Counted from the first letter of the stretch, positions 1 to 9,909 are shown. The stretch is 64,000 nucleotides of DNA from a bacterium (GCA_020444475.1 JAHLKV010000004.1:396304-460303); one strand, 5' to 3'. Notes: a model not told the origin generated them from the sequence alone. Made by a program: numbers and translations.

Positions 1-1
1 G

Positions 2-997
2 GACTACTGGGCCGAGAAGATCGCCAACTGGGCGAACCGTTACTACCCCGGCGAAGTTGATTTCGTCGCTTCGCGCGACGTGATCAGACGACAGGAACAG
101 GACAACCTGTTGCCCCTTGGACAGCTCCTTAGTTACAAGGTGCTTGTGCTCTATAGTGACTACTTAGATCCGGCAGGTATTACCGATGCGGCCGGCTTCA
201 GTGTGAACGAAGAGGCGATGAATATTTTCACCGCCATCGATGCCGGCGTTAATGTCTGGGGTACATTCCGCACTCCCGGATACGGCGGTATCACCAGAGA
301 ACCGTCGCCTGAAATACGTGTGCCCGCTGAGTACACTTCTTACTTCGGTGTCCAGCAGCTTGCCTACTCCGGCTGGGGCTTCTTCGCTCGCGGCGGGCTC
401 ACCTTCCCGCACCTGAGAATCGAAGACTTCGTGGGAGCTACGTCGCTGAAGCCCACCGAAGGCTGGCCTGACGTTTCTGTCGACACAGCCAACCTGCACC
501 GACGTTATCTGTGGCCGATTCGCACCTCGGGACAGACTATCGATTCGTCGTATGTCTGGGAGCCGCCAGTCGGGTATAAATTCGATCCCAATGTGTACGC
601 CTATCCCGAGGTCAACTGGGCAGTCCGTACCTATGGTACCGAGCCGCTGTATCTGTACCGATCGTTCTATACACCGAACCTGCATCCGCTGGGAATAGAC
701 TTCTCGAACGAAGGCGCCCCGGTTGCCATCCGATACGAGACCGACCTCTTCCGCACGGCTTTCTTCTGCTTTACGCCGCTGCCGCTGGAAGAAGATGACG
801 GCCAGCTGATCATTGACAGTGTCCTCAACTGGCTCTACGATCCTCAGCTCGAGGTTCCGGTCTCCGGCAGCCGCTACGAGGGAGCCAAGGTGACGGTCGA
901 TGTCGATCAGGTTCGCAAGGAGTTCATCGAACGCGGCCTTCGCGAAGAGAAACTCAGACAGCGGACCAACAAGACGGTGAAGCTCGACGCTCGCTAG
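2..997 (+). CDS. C-terminal part of a large secreted protein of unknown function (5' truncated)
   Basis: The reading frame is open from base 2 of the window, so the gene starts outside it. The GTG at position 80 is an internal Val and not a start. The visible 331 residues contain an alpha/beta-looking stretch ('YKVLVLYSDYLD', then 'NEEAMNIFTAIDAGVNVWG' and 'RTAFFCFTPLPLEE'). This resembles the amidotransferase-like modules that secreted FCB proteins often carry; a related-looking segment is present near residues 589-770 of the M6 protease at 6499-9255. There is no FlgD-like sorting domain at the C terminus, which ends in a charged tail ('EEKLRQRTNKTVKLDAR'). I do not recognise the family and assign no function. 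A hairpin terminator follows at 1025. Confidence 0.6.
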   Translation, partial: DYWAEKIANWANRYYPGEVDFVASRDVIRRQEQDNLLPLGQLLSYKVLVLYSDYLDPAGITDAAGFSVNEEAMNIFTAIDAGVNVWGTFRTPGYGGITREPSPEIRVPAEYTSYFGVQQLAYSGWGFFARGGLTFPHLRIEDFVGATSLKPTEGWPDVSVDTANLHRRYLWPIRTSGQTIDSSYVWEPPVGYKFDPNVYAYPEVNWAVRTYGTEPLYLYRSFYTPNLHPLGIDFSNEGAPVAIRYETDLFRTAFFCFTPLPLEEDDGQLIIDSVLNWLYDPQLEVPVSGSRYEGAKVTVDVDQVRKEFIERGLREEKLRQRTNKTVKLDAR

Positions 998-1024
998 AGC
1001 CCACTGAAACACTACCGAAAACAC

Positions 1025-1055
1025 AAAGGACCGGTCAACAGACCGGTCCTTTTTC
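1025..1055 (+). terminator. Bidirectional rho-independent terminator between convergent genes
   Basis: A perfect 12-bp stem (AAAGGACCGGTC / GACCGGTCCTTT, 4-nt loop AACA) is followed by a T-run. It lies between the plus-strand gene ending at 997 and the minus-strand glycosyltransferase ending at 1074. The A residues flanking the 5' side provide a T-run on the other strand as well, so it can serve both genes. Confidence 0.9.
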
Positions 1056-1073
1056 TATTGGAGATTGTTGGTT

Positions 1074-3233
1074 TTATCGAAGCATGAAACGATTCAGGGC
1101 GTCTCGCCCGAACCTTCGTTTAGCATCAGTCATCACGCTGTCAGCAGCGCTCTGCCTCCCCGATCTGAAATACCCCCCCGCGAGGTTGATGTACGCCTCC
1201 GCCTTTGTCGAATCAAGTGTGATTGCCTTCTGCGAATACTCGATCACTGCTTGCAGATCATCGCGCAGCCCCGCCAGGTAACCACGCTGAAACGCACTCT
1301 CGGCCCGTGCCCGACGCCAGTTTTCCCGGCTGTTGCGGAACTCCCGATCAAACGCCGTATCATCCATCTCGATCGGCGGCGGTGATACGGAATCGGCGAC
1401 CGCGAAGATCGAATCCGCCGGGCTCATCATGCCGCGAGTCACCAGCAGCCCGGCGGCATCGTTGAGAAGGAATATATCATTGTCGGTTTGTGCGGCCATC
1501 TCATGTATCAGGGTAAGCAAATCGCCATTCGAGACAGTGCTGTCGGCGGCCGACGCCCGGATCATGATCCGCGCCGCCATGACATCATACGGCCGACGAG
1601 CCAGCGCCTCCGAGGCATACTGTCGAGCCCTCGACGGATCCCCGTCGACCAGATACAACGACGCCAGGTTCGCATAGCCTGCCGCGCGATCGGGATGAAA
1701 GGCCAGTTCACGCTCGAAGAAATACCGTGCCGAATCCGCCTCGCCGAGACGAAGGAAGGTAGTCCCTAAATCGAGATTCACCTCAGGGAAAGTCTCATCC
1801 GCGTCCCGCGCGGCCGTGTACCACTCGCGGGCCAGCTCGTAGTGACCGGCTGCATAGTAGTGCGAGCCGCGCACCAGTGCCGACTGCACCAGCGAACTCG
1901 ACGGCAGCGCCACCAGCGGTGTATAGCTGAAAAGCCCGCCGATCAGCAGCACCGCTATCGGCGTCACCAGCTTCGCCATGTTTCCCCGCCGGTTCCAGAT
2001 CGACACACCTCCGGCAGCCGCAAACACAAAGAACCAGGGGAGAATCGGTAGTCGGAAACGACTGGAAAAGAAGAACAGTGCCCCCGCCAGCACCGCCAGA
2101 AGGACCGTCACCGCCAGCCAGCGAGCCGCCGAGTTCTGCCGCCACAACAGAAATGCACCCACCAGTCCGAACCCAAACACCACCCCGAACCCAAGCGGAT
2201 TGTATTTCAGCAGCGCCACCCGTGAGAAAAAGAGGGGCAGATCCCGGTTGTTGGAAATCTCTCGATTCGAAAAACTGAAGTAGATCTTCTTCAGATAGAG
2301 CGCCGTGAACTTCCCCGGATTACGCCATATCCATTCCAGCGTATGGCCGTTCCAATACCCGGACACTTCTCCCGGCGTCAACTCTCTTCCCAGCTCTTTC
2401 TCGGCGATGTAAACGACATCAGCGATCCGCCAGTTGTGTCCGAGCGGCTCCGGCAGCGAAGCTGTCAGCCCGTCGGCGCTGTCATTGTTGCCGATATAGA
2501 AATTGACCCCGGCCTGGGAAGCGATCATCACCGGATCACCTGCCACCGCAATGTTGCGTATCGTTATCGGCGCGATCACCAGCAGCACCCCTCCGAGAAA
2601 CAGCGCCGCCCGCCGCATGCCGGACCGCCAGCCGTACAATACCAGCGGCAGTAGTGCGAAGACCACCACCCACACCAGTGCCGTCGGTCGGCAGATCGAT
2701 GCCAGCCCAAACAACAGCCCGCTCGATACAAACAGCCAGATGCCCTTTGACTGCCACCAGCCCAAAGAACGATAGACGGCAAACTGAAGTAGCAGCGTAA
2801 ACAGCGGGTCAAGCAGCAACTCCGACTCAAAATAGATCGCTATCGGAAACAGGGCATGAATCAGCCCCGCAACAATTCCGACAGTAGGGGAGACCAGCCG
2901 CCGACCTATCCGGTACGTCATGTAGACCGATCCCAGCCCGATCGCCAGACCAAATAACCTGCCCACCCAGAGCCCATCACCGAAGACGGCGTAGAGAAAC
3001 GACAGACACCATATATAGAGGGGCGCCCGGAAGTAGGTCGTATCACCGATCACCTCACCACCGGCGATAACCTGCGCCCAGTGATGGTGATAGAAATTGT
3101 CAACCGTCAGCATGGTCCAGTCCGGCATCCCCTGATAGACCCACAGGTAGATCAGCCGGACCAGCAAAGCCAGCCCCATGACCGCAAGCAGTCCGCTCCT
3201 CTTTGACCACCCTGCTTTTTGTGTCTGATCCAT
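1074..3233 (-). CDS. GT-C family (PMT/ArnT-like) glycosyltransferase with C-terminal TPR repeats
   Basis: This is a predicted membrane glycosyltransferase that would use a polyprenyl-phosphate sugar donor on the extracytoplasmic face. The first 440 or so residues hold about ten membrane helices. They include the early acidic loop 'VDNFYHHHWA' and 'YFRAPLYI' typical of PMT_2 proteins. The last 260 or so residues are soluble TPR repeats ('YAAGHYELAREWYTAARDA', 'YANLASLYLVDGDPSRARQY', 'AYINLAGGYFRSGRQSAADS'), probably for partner binding. I chose the ATG at 3233 (MDQTQKAGW) because the helices begin shortly after it; an upstream in-frame start at 3335 would add 34 residues without clear coding character. 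The gene stands alone, divergent from the subtilisin gene and convergent with the gene ending at 997. The sugar and acceptor cannot be told from sequence. Confidence 0.8.
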   Translation of the reverse strand: MDQTQKAGWSKRSGLLAVMGLALLVRLIYLWVYQGMPDWTMLTVDNFYHHHWAQVIAGGEVIGDTTYFRAPLYIWCLSFLYAVFGDGLWVGRLFGLAIGLGSVYMTYRIGRRLVSPTVGIVAGLIHALFPIAIYFESELLLDPLFTLLLQFAVYRSLGWWQSKGIWLFVSSGLLFGLASICRPTALVWVVVFALLPLVLYGWRSGMRRAALFLGGVLLVIAPITIRNIAVAGDPVMIASQAGVNFYIGNNDSADGLTASLPEPLGHNWRIADVVYIAEKELGRELTPGEVSGYWNGHTLEWIWRNPGKFTALYLKKIYFSFSNREISNNRDLPLFFSRVALLKYNPLGFGVVFGFGLVGAFLLWRQNSAARWLAVTVLLAVLAGALFFFSSRFRLPILPWFFVFAAAGGVSIWNRRGNMAKLVTPIAVLLIGGLFSYTPLVALPSSSLVQSALVRGSHYYAAGHYELAREWYTAARDADETFPEVNLDLGTTFLRLGEADSARYFFERELAFHPDRAAGYANLASLYLVDGDPSRARQYASEALARRPYDVMAARIMIRASAADSTVSNGDLLTLIHEMAAQTDNDIFLLNDAAGLLVTRGMMSPADSIFAVADSVSPPPIEMDDTAFDREFRNSRENWRRARAESAFQRGYLAGLRDDLQAVIEYSQKAITLDSTKAEAYINLAGGYFRSGRQSAADSVMTDAKRRFGRDALNRFMLR

Positions 3234-3507
3234 GTCCCGAATATACAAACTGGCCAACCCGTAAACCTTGAAAAAAAATGCACTATAGGACCGCCAGAGA
3301 CCGTGACGGTCGTAGGTTTGCATACTCGTGCGCACTCACCGCCGGCGTCCCTCGATCTTGCTGTCTCTTTTTGTCTCCGCTACTCCATTGCTGCACAATT
3401 CGTTAACGGTCTATGGCCCAATTGTCATTGCAAAAGAATGCAGGGTACCATTCGTTCTCCGACTGCGGCACAGCCTTTGCAGCAAGACCCTGTGAATGGA
3501 GGAAAGC

Positions 3508-6414
3508 ATGAAGACACTCGCCATCACATTCGGTCTTGCGATTCTGACGCTCCTGTCGGCCTCCGGCGCCGGCGCCGCCGGGTCCAAGCTGTCTCCGTCC
3601 CTCCAGGCGATCGACGGCCAGATGACCGAATCCGACAGCCTCGTCAGCGTGGTGGTTTTCTTGCAGGACCGCTCCGCGCAGAACAACCTGATCTACGCGA
3701 TGGCCCGACCGAGCATAAAGCGCTCAGAGCGCATTAAGACCGTCCTGTCGCGCCTTTCCTCCTCCCGCGCCGCCGGTTCGGCCACTGTTCAGAGCTTCCT
3801 CGATACGTATAGCTCGGGCGAAGTGCGCCGTTTCTGGATTGTCCCGGCCTTTTCGGCCACCATCCCGGCTGATCGTCTGGCCGACCTGGCTGCGATCGAC
3901 GCGGTCGACCTGATCGTTGAAGACGCCACCCTGGCGTTCGAAGAGCCGGTCGAGATTCGCCGGACCGCTCAGACCGCCAGCGCTTCGTCGGCTCAGCTGG
4001 ACCTCCTGCGCGTGCCCTATCTCTGGCAGCGCGGCTTGACCGGCGCCGGCCGCCTCGTCTGCTCCTTCGATACCGGAGTCGAAAGCACCCATCCGGCGCT
4101 CTCTTCCAAGTGGCGCGGCAACCACACCGATCTTTCTGAATCCTGGTTCTCGCCTGTCAATCCGACCTTAAGTCCGTACGATGTCGCCGGCCATGGCACC
4201 CACACGATGGGCATCATGGTCGGTTCCACCCCGACCGATACCTTCGGAGTCGCCCCCGGCGCCGAGTGGATCACTGCCGGCGTGATCGATCAGGGCCGCA
4301 GTTTCAATACCACCCTCGCCGATATCATCGCCGCCTTCCAGTGGGCCCTGAATCCCGACGGTGACCCGAACACGACCGACGATGTGCCCGACGTCATCCT
4401 CAATAGCTGGGGCGTCCCGGCCGGTATTTTCGATCCCTGCGACGACCGCTTCTGGGGCGTGATCGACGCCGTCGAAGCTGCCGGTATCGTGACGATATTC
4501 GCCGCCGGCAACGAGGGTCCCAATGCGCAGACGCTGCGCGATCCCGCCGATCGCGCCAGCTCACCGCTCAACTCCTTCTCGGTCGGCGCCGTCGACAACT
4601 CCCGAACGATCGCCAATTTCTCCAGCCGCGGACCGTCCCGCTGTGACAATTCGCAGATCAAGCCCGAAGTCGTCGCGCCCGGCGTCTCCGTCTTCTCCTC
4701 GACCAAGGGTGGCGGCTACGCCTTCATGAGCGGTACCTCGATGGCGGCTCCGTATATCGCCGGTCTGGTTGCGCTCTGTCGCCAGTACAACCCGGACGCC
4801 ACGGTCGAAGAGATCAAAACCGCCTTCATCGAGTGCGCCATCGACCTCGGCACCGTCGGCGAAGACAACGCTTACGGTCACGGCCTGGTCGATGCTTCGC
4901 AGTTGCTCGAACTGCTGCCCCCTCCCGGCGGTTACGAGTTTATCATGATGGGTGAGCCGTATGTCGAAGGCGGCGTGGCCATGCCCGGCGAAGATGCTTC
5001 AGTGCAGGTGCTTTTGACCAATACCAGCGGCAATGTCAACACCGTCACCGGCCGCCTCGTCAGCAGTGATCCGAGCAAGGCCGATGTGATCGACGACGCC
5101 AAGACGTTTATCTTCGGCTCCGGCGCTACCACCGCGCTCAATCAGAATCCCTACACGGTTCACCTGGTCTCCGAGTTGATCAACGGCACGAACCTCGACT
5201 TCACGCTCTATCTCGAACTCGAGGACGGCACGGTTGTCGACACCCTGACGTTCGACCTGACCGCCGGTTATGCCGCGCCCGGCAATATCCTCGAACATTC
5301 CGGCGGCAATCTTGACTGGACCGTCTCCGACTTCGCCCAGTACGGTCTTGCGCCCGGTTCGATCTACAACCTCGGCGGCGCCGGCTTTTCCGCCTTTGGC
5401 GGCAGCAACCTGCTCTATGAAGCCGGCATCATTGTCGGCCGGAACGAAGTCCAGCTTTCTCGGTCGATTCGCAATACCGACGGCTCTTTCCGCCCGAGCG
5501 ACTTCACCCCAATCGAGGATATCCGGTCCGCTCGTGAGGACGATGACGGCGCTGTCCACTACACCGCTCGTCTGGTCGATACGTATGCCGAAGTCTCTCT
5601 GCCGATCACCATAAGTCAGCAGACAACCAACTTCGTCAACGAGCAGTCCGGTGGCGTCACGATTATCCGCTACCAGCTCGTCAACGACTCTATCGAGCGC
5701 CTGACCCACGTCAGCTTCGGCTTCCTCGCCGACTTCGATCTCTCAGCCGGTTCCGACCGCCTCGTGTACGATGAAACCGCCGGTCTGCTCTGGCAGACCA
5801 ACGATAGCGGCATGTTAGTCGGCCTGCTGGCGCTCAGCGGTGTCGATGCCTTCCAGGGTTTTACCGGCGAATCGAGCAAGACCGGCTTCACCGCCGCCGA
5901 ACAACTTGGACTGACCAACGGCGCAATTTCGACAATGGATGACTCCACGAGCGGCGACAAGCTGATGATGGCCACTTCCGGCGCGCATGATATCGACGCC
6001 GGTGACTCGGTTGAGGTCGCCTTCGCGATCGTCGTCGGCCGTGACATCACCGAGCTGTACGGTGCTGTCGAAGATGCCCGCCATGCGTTTGATATCTCGA
6101 CATTGGCGGGCGAGGACACGCAGGAAAACCTGCCACAATCGTTCACGCTCGAACAAAACTATCCCAATCCGTTCAATCCGACTACGACCATTTCTTTCGC
6201 GCTGCCGACCGCAACCGATGCGCGCCTCGAGATCTTTAACAGCCTCGGGCAGTTGGTGTCCGTGATACACGATGGTTCGCTGCCGGCCGGCACGCACAGC
6301 TTCGAGTGGAATGCCACCGGTGACCACGGCGGCAAAGTTGCCTCCGGAGTCTATTTCTATCGTCTCTCCACCGACACCCAGACCGACTCGCGCAAAATGA
6401 TTCTTTTGAAATGA
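3508..6414 (+). CDS. Secreted subtilisin-like serine protease (S8) with FlgD/Por-type C-terminal domain
   Basis: The start is the ATG at 3508, preceded by a perfect GGAGG at 3498-3502; the ATG at 3496 lies just upstream of that Shine-Dalgarno. Residues 1-26 are a signal peptide, followed by a propeptide-like region to about 160. The S8 domain has the full triad: Asp188 in 'FDTGVESTHP', His229 in 'GHGTHTMGIM' and Ser411 in 'GTSMAAPYIAGL', plus the oxyanion Asn in 'AAGNEGP'. A long beta-rich region follows. The last 90 residues are a sorting-type module: 'LEQNYPNPFNPTTTI', 'GVYFYRLS' and the end 'SRKMILLK'. The protein (968 aa) is therefore probably exported across both membranes. It is followed directly by a second secreted protease with the same tail. 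Substrate is unknown. Confidence 0.92.
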   Translation: MKTLAITFGLAILTLLSASGAGAAGSKLSPSLQAIDGQMTESDSLVSVVVFLQDRSAQNNLIYAMARPSIKRSERIKTVLSRLSSSRAAGSATVQSFLDTYSSGEVRRFWIVPAFSATIPADRLADLAAIDAVDLIVEDATLAFEEPVEIRRTAQTASASSAQLDLLRVPYLWQRGLTGAGRLVCSFDTGVESTHPALSSKWRGNHTDLSESWFSPVNPTLSPYDVAGHGTHTMGIMVGSTPTDTFGVAPGAEWITAGVIDQGRSFNTTLADIIAAFQWALNPDGDPNTTDDVPDVILNSWGVPAGIFDPCDDRFWGVIDAVEAAGIVTIFAAGNEGPNAQTLRDPADRASSPLNSFSVGAVDNSRTIANFSSRGPSRCDNSQIKPEVVAPGVSVFSSTKGGGYAFMSGTSMAAPYIAGLVALCRQYNPDATVEEIKTAFIECAIDLGTVGEDNAYGHGLVDASQLLELLPPPGGYEFIMMGEPYVEGGVAMPGEDASVQVLLTNTSGNVNTVTGRLVSSDPSKADVIDDAKTFIFGSGATTALNQNPYTVHLVSELINGTNLDFTLYLELEDGTVVDTLTFDLTAGYAAPGNILEHSGGNLDWTVSDFAQYGLAPGSIYNLGGAGFSAFGGSNLLYEAGIIVGRNEVQLSRSIRNTDGSFRPSDFTPIEDIRSAREDDDGAVHYTARLVDTYAEVSLPITISQQTTNFVNEQSGGVTIIRYQLVNDSIERLTHVSFGFLADFDLSAGSDRLVYDETAGLLWQTNDSGMLVGLLALSGVDAFQGFTGESSKTGFTAAEQLGLTNGAISTMDDSTSGDKLMMATSGAHDIDAGDSVEVAFAIVVGRDITELYGAVEDARHAFDISTLAGEDTQENLPQSFTLEQNYPNPFNPTTTISFALPTATDARLEIFNSLGQLVSVIHDGSLPAGTHSFEWNATGDHGGKVASGVYFYRLSTDTQTDSRKMILLK

Positions 6415-6498
6415 GGCCTCTGCGGGCTATATTACTCCACGAAATACGAGGAGGATTCGTCTCCTCCAGCATAGCACTTAACCAGAGGTTTGCACGGT

Positions 6499-9255
6499 AT
6501 GGAGAGGTTCAAGAGGCTCACCGTAGCCATCGTTTTTTTCGCCGCGTTTTTCACCCTGCTGTCATCGGCTGAAGGCCGTCCACCCTCCGAAGAAGCCATC
6601 GCGAAATGGAAAGCCGAAGGCGTCTATGAGCAAAAGATGTCCCAGTGGCAGGACTTCCTGAAACGGGAAGGGCTACACCTGTCAACCTGGACGCCCGATC
6701 AACTCCAGCGCGTGGCGCGCGATGCCGGTCTCGATGACAACGATCCTACCGATGTCGATACCATGAACCTCTGCGTGATCATCATTGACTTCTCCGATAA
6801 TCAACTTCCATGGGGCAACGTCAACGGTACCGCGGCGATCTTCGACTCCATCCTGTTCGGCAACAACAACCCAACCGGCTCCATGACCGACTACTATACC
6901 GAAGTTTCTTACGGTCAGATCTACGTCACCGGCAAATGCTACGGACCGTTCCGCATGCCGGAGTTGTACTCGTACTACGTCGGCAATGACAACGGCCTGT
7001 CCAAGGGTCCGGAACTGGCTGCCGACGCTGCTGCTGCTGCTGACGGCATCATCGACTACACCGACCACGGCACGCCCGGATTGGCCATGCACGGACTGAC
7101 CATTATCCACGCCGGCCCCGGCGCCGAAAGTGGTGTCAACGGCATCTGGTCGCACAAAGCCAACATGAGCGCCACCCATGACGGCGTCTATATCGCCGAC
7201 TATATCATGAACCCTGAAGAGGTCCCCGGTGGTGGTCTCTCGCCGATCGGTGTCTTCTGTCACGAGTTCGGCCACACCCTCGGCTGGGCCGACTTCTATG
7301 ACATCGCCTACAACCCGGGCTCCAGCGGACTCGGCGGTTGGTGTCTCATGGCGTCGGGCAGTTACAACGGCGGTTCGCGGCGCCCCTCGCACCCGTGCGG
7401 TTGGAATAAGGTGCTCAGAAGCTGGCTTGCGCCGGTTACGTTGCAACAAAACGCAGATAGCGTTGAGATTGCACCGCTTTCAACTTCCCCTGTGCTCTAT
7501 CGTCTGACTCCCGACCCGACCTATCCGGCCGTTACCGAGGAGTTCCTTGTTGAAAACCGTCAGCCGTATGGTTTCGACGAAGCCCTGCCGGGACACGGTA
7601 TGCTCATTTATCATCTTGACAAGTCACGACCCGGCAACACCAACCCGTATGCGTATTACCTGGGCGTTGTGCAGGCCGACGGCAAATGGTCGCTCAATTT
7701 CGGCGGCAGCCGTGGCGATGGAGGCGATCCCTATCCTGGCACGACCGACAACAGAAACCTCCATGCCTACTCATATCCAAACACGCATCTTAACACCGGC
7801 GATACCACGGAGATCGCCGTTTGGAATATCTCCGACTCCGACTCACTGATGTACGCCGATCTCGATGTTTCCTGGTCGCGTCCCTGGCTCATCTTCACCG
7901 GCACTGACTCCCTTGTGTTCACCGAGCAGTCCGGCGATGGTGACGGGTATCTCGAAGCGGGGGAGACAGTAGCATTCAACTGCCGTACGAAAAACCTGAT
8001 GCGCAACGCCGGTTTCGGGACCGTTACACTCAGCGCCGACGCTCCGGGGCTGAGCTTCACGACCAATGGTGTCCTCACCAATCAGGCCTTCGCCCCGATC
8101 TATCGCCCGATTCTGAGCGAGCCGATCATCTTTGAAATCCCCTCGGATTTCGAGACCCGCAACGTAACGTTTACACTCTCTTTCGATATCGATTCGGTCC
8201 TGACTCCCGGACCCGGTGTCTACCATTTTGAGTTCCAGTTCGAGCGCCTGATCGGTACGCCGGAGCTTCTGATTGTCGACGACGACAACAATACCGACTC
8301 GCAGGAGCGGATGAAGGATATCTTCGACCGTCTCGGGATCGGCTACGCCGTCTGGGAGAGCGCGGGTGGCAACGATGCTCCTGATTCGCTGGACATGTTC
8401 GAGTTCCCGTACGTTTTCTGGCTCACCGGTTATCCTCACACTGATCCTGCAGCGGACGGCCAGATCGGTCTTGCGGACCGCGCCGCCATTCGCGCCTACC
8501 TGAACCAGGGTGGAAACCTGTGTGTCTCGTCTGCATCGACCGCCCGAATCCTCGATCAATACGACTCTACCTTCCTGGCCAACTACCTCCATACGCGCTA
8601 CGAGGGAACCACCACTACGGGAAATCCGCTCAGCATCGTAGGAGTAGCCGGCAACGACCTGTCCGGTGATCTGGTCAGCTTCGAAATCGACCCTACGCTT
8701 GGATTCAGCTTCTCGTGCAACCGGCTGGTCGCCGCCAACGGCGGCTCCGTCGCCTTCAACGGGACTTTCATCACCGGCACTATGGGCATCACCTACAGTG
8801 GGGCCTACCGTACGGTACTGCTGAGTTGTCCCATCGAATACCTTTCGCCGGAGCCCTCGTTCGGCACCAACTACAAGTCCGTAGACACGCTTGTCGCGCG
8901 GATTCTCCAGTTCTTCGGCCGCATCCCGACCGCGGTTGGCGACGGTGACTCGATTGAGCTGCCGGGCGGTTTTGCTCTGGACCAGAATTACCCGAACCCG
9001 TTCAACCCGACCACCACGATTAATTACGCCATCAGCGCCTCCGAAGGCGGCCCACAGCGAACGCAACTTTTCATCTACAACTCCCTCGGCCAGCGCGTCA
9101 AGACACTGGTGGATAAGGTCCAGTATCCCGGCGGGTATTCTGTCGAATGGAACGGTACCAACGATGCCGGCGCGAAAGTATCAAGCGGCGTTTATCTCTA
9201 TCGACTTATCAGGGGAGACCAGGCCGAAAGCCGCAAAATGGTGCTTCTGAAATAA
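6499..9255 (+). CDS. Secreted M6-family metalloprotease with amidotransferase-like insert and C-terminal sorting-type domain
   Basis: The start is probably ATG 6499 (MERFKRL, hydrophobic signal next, AGAGG upstream at a normal distance); a TTG at 6490 is possible but too close to that site. The zinc site HEFGH at residues 255-259, continued by 'TLGWADFYD', is the HExxHxxGxxD signature of immune-inhibitor-A-like M6 peptidases. Residues 589-770 form a separate alpha/beta module starting 'TPELLIVDDDNN' with 'AYLNQGGNLCVSSAS', like a class I glutamine-amidotransferase-fold domain without obvious catalytic residues. The C terminus repeats the motif seen in the preceding protease ('LDQNYPNPFNPTTTINY', final 'SRKMVLLK'). 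The 84-nt gap to the S8 gene suggests co-transcription. A terminator follows at 9286. Confidence 0.88.
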   Translation: MERFKRLTVAIVFFAAFFTLLSSAEGRPPSEEAIAKWKAEGVYEQKMSQWQDFLKREGLHLSTWTPDQLQRVARDAGLDDNDPTDVDTMNLCVIIIDFSDNQLPWGNVNGTAAIFDSILFGNNNPTGSMTDYYTEVSYGQIYVTGKCYGPFRMPELYSYYVGNDNGLSKGPELAADAAAAADGIIDYTDHGTPGLAMHGLTIIHAGPGAESGVNGIWSHKANMSATHDGVYIADYIMNPEEVPGGGLSPIGVFCHEFGHTLGWADFYDIAYNPGSSGLGGWCLMASGSYNGGSRRPSHPCGWNKVLRSWLAPVTLQQNADSVEIAPLSTSPVLYRLTPDPTYPAVTEEFLVENRQPYGFDEALPGHGMLIYHLDKSRPGNTNPYAYYLGVVQADGKWSLNFGGSRGDGGDPYPGTTDNRNLHAYSYPNTHLNTGDTTEIAVWNISDSDSLMYADLDVSWSRPWLIFTGTDSLVFTEQSGDGDGYLEAGETVAFNCRTKNLMRNAGFGTVTLSADAPGLSFTTNGVLTNQAFAPIYRPILSEPIIFEIPSDFETRNVTFTLSFDIDSVLTPGPGVYHFEFQFERLIGTPELLIVDDDNNTDSQERMKDIFDRLGIGYAVWESAGGNDAPDSLDMFEFPYVFWLTGYPHTDPAADGQIGLADRAAIRAYLNQGGNLCVSSASTARILDQYDSTFLANYLHTRYEGTTTTGNPLSIVGVAGNDLSGDLVSFEIDPTLGFSFSCNRLVAANGGSVAFNGTFITGTMGITYSGAYRTVLLSCPIEYLSPEPSFGTNYKSVDTLVARILQFFGRIPTAVGDGDSIELPGGFALDQNYPNPFNPTTTINYAISASEGGPQRTQLFIYNSLGQRVKTLVDKVQYPGGYSVEWNGTNDAGAKVSSGVYLYRLIRGDQAESRKMVLLK

Positions 9256-9285
9256 AAGATGATTTCATCTGTTATGTTTATAGTG

Positions 9286-9311
9286 AGCCGCCCGGTGACG
9301 GGCGGCTTTTT
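9286..9311 (+). terminator. Rho-independent terminator after the M6 protease
   Basis: Stem AGCCGCCCG / CGGGCGGCT with a GTGA loop, then a run of T. It separates the protease pair from the fur promoter. Confidence 0.9.
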
Positions 9312-9359
9312 CATTGTATGACAATGCCTTAGAAAAGTGAAATTATTCTCAATTTTCGC

Positions 9360-9387
9360 TTGACTCCTGCCGAAATACTAGTATAAT
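9360..9387 (+). promoter_or_regulatory. Sigma70-type promoter of the fur-feo operon
   Basis: TTGACT (9360-9365), 16-nt spacer, TATAAT (9382-9387). The start site should fall near 9394, inside the Fur-type palindrome at 9391-9411. This is the closest match to consensus noticed in the window. Confidence 0.75.
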
Positions 9388-9390
9388 CGA

Positions 9391-9411
9391 AATTGAAAAT
9401 CGTTTTCAATT
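9391..9411. promoter_or_regulatory. Fur-box-like operator (perfect inverted repeat)
   Basis: Arms AATTGAAAA and TTTTCAATT are exact reverse complements around a central TCG. The core matches the TTGAAAA...TTTTCAA form of Fur-family sites. It sits on the predicted transcription start just 3 nt after the -10 box. A second, imperfect A/T-rich element (GAAATTATTCTCAATTTTC, 9339-9357) lies directly upstream of the -35 box and may be a weaker second site. Confidence 0.75.
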
Positions 9412-9453
9412 GGCCGAGACGACACGTGTCAGGGTTAGAAGGGCCGAGGCAAC

Positions 9454-9909
9454 ATGAGAGAGTTCCTGAGAACCAAAGGCTTCAAGATGACGCCCCAGCG
9501 GGAGTTGATCTTTAAGTCTTTTTTCGCTATGGGCAAGCACGTCTCAGTTGATGAACTGTATGACAAGGTGCGCCAGCAGGACTCTTCGATCGGCTACTCA
9601 ACAGTCTGGCGCAATCTCAAGCTGATCTGCAAGGTCGGCCTGGCGGAAGAGGTGAATTTGGGCGATGGAGTCACCCGCTATGACCGGGCGACCGAAACGC
9701 CTCATGGCCATTTCTACTGTATCGATTGCAGGAAGCTGACCGAGTTTGGTATGGACAACATAGTCGGCCAACTGGCCATCATCTCCCGTGAGAACGATTT
9801 CGTTCCCTCGGGATTCAAGATCGAGATTCAAGGGCGCTGCCGGGCGTGCCGCGACAAAAGGGCCGGTGAGAAGACAACTGCAGAAAGCGCGGAGGCACAA
9901 AGGGCATGA
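9454..9909 (+). CDS. fur: Fur-family metal-dependent transcriptional repressor
   Basis: This is a 151-aa protein of typical Fur length. The winged-helix part spans residues 1-80 ('MTPQRELIFKSFF', 'GYSTVWRNLKLICKVGL'). The dimerisation/metal part has 'HGHFYCIDC' (His84, His86, Cys89, Cys92) and a second CxxC at Cys129/Cys132, the structural zinc pair. The C-terminal tail is charged and dispensable-looking. Its stop overlaps the feoA start (ATGA), and a Fur-like palindrome covers the promoter. It therefore most likely represses itself and the ferrous iron transporter when iron is sufficient. The Fur family also contains Zur and PerR; the feoAB linkage favours iron sensing. Confidence 0.9.
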   Translation: MREFLRTKGFKMTPQRELIFKSFFAMGKHVSVDELYDKVRQQDSSIGYSTVWRNLKLICKVGLAEEVNLGDGVTRYDRATETPHGHFYCIDCRKLTEFGMDNIVGQLAIISRENDFVPSGFKIEIQGRCRACRDKRAGEKTTAESAEAQRA

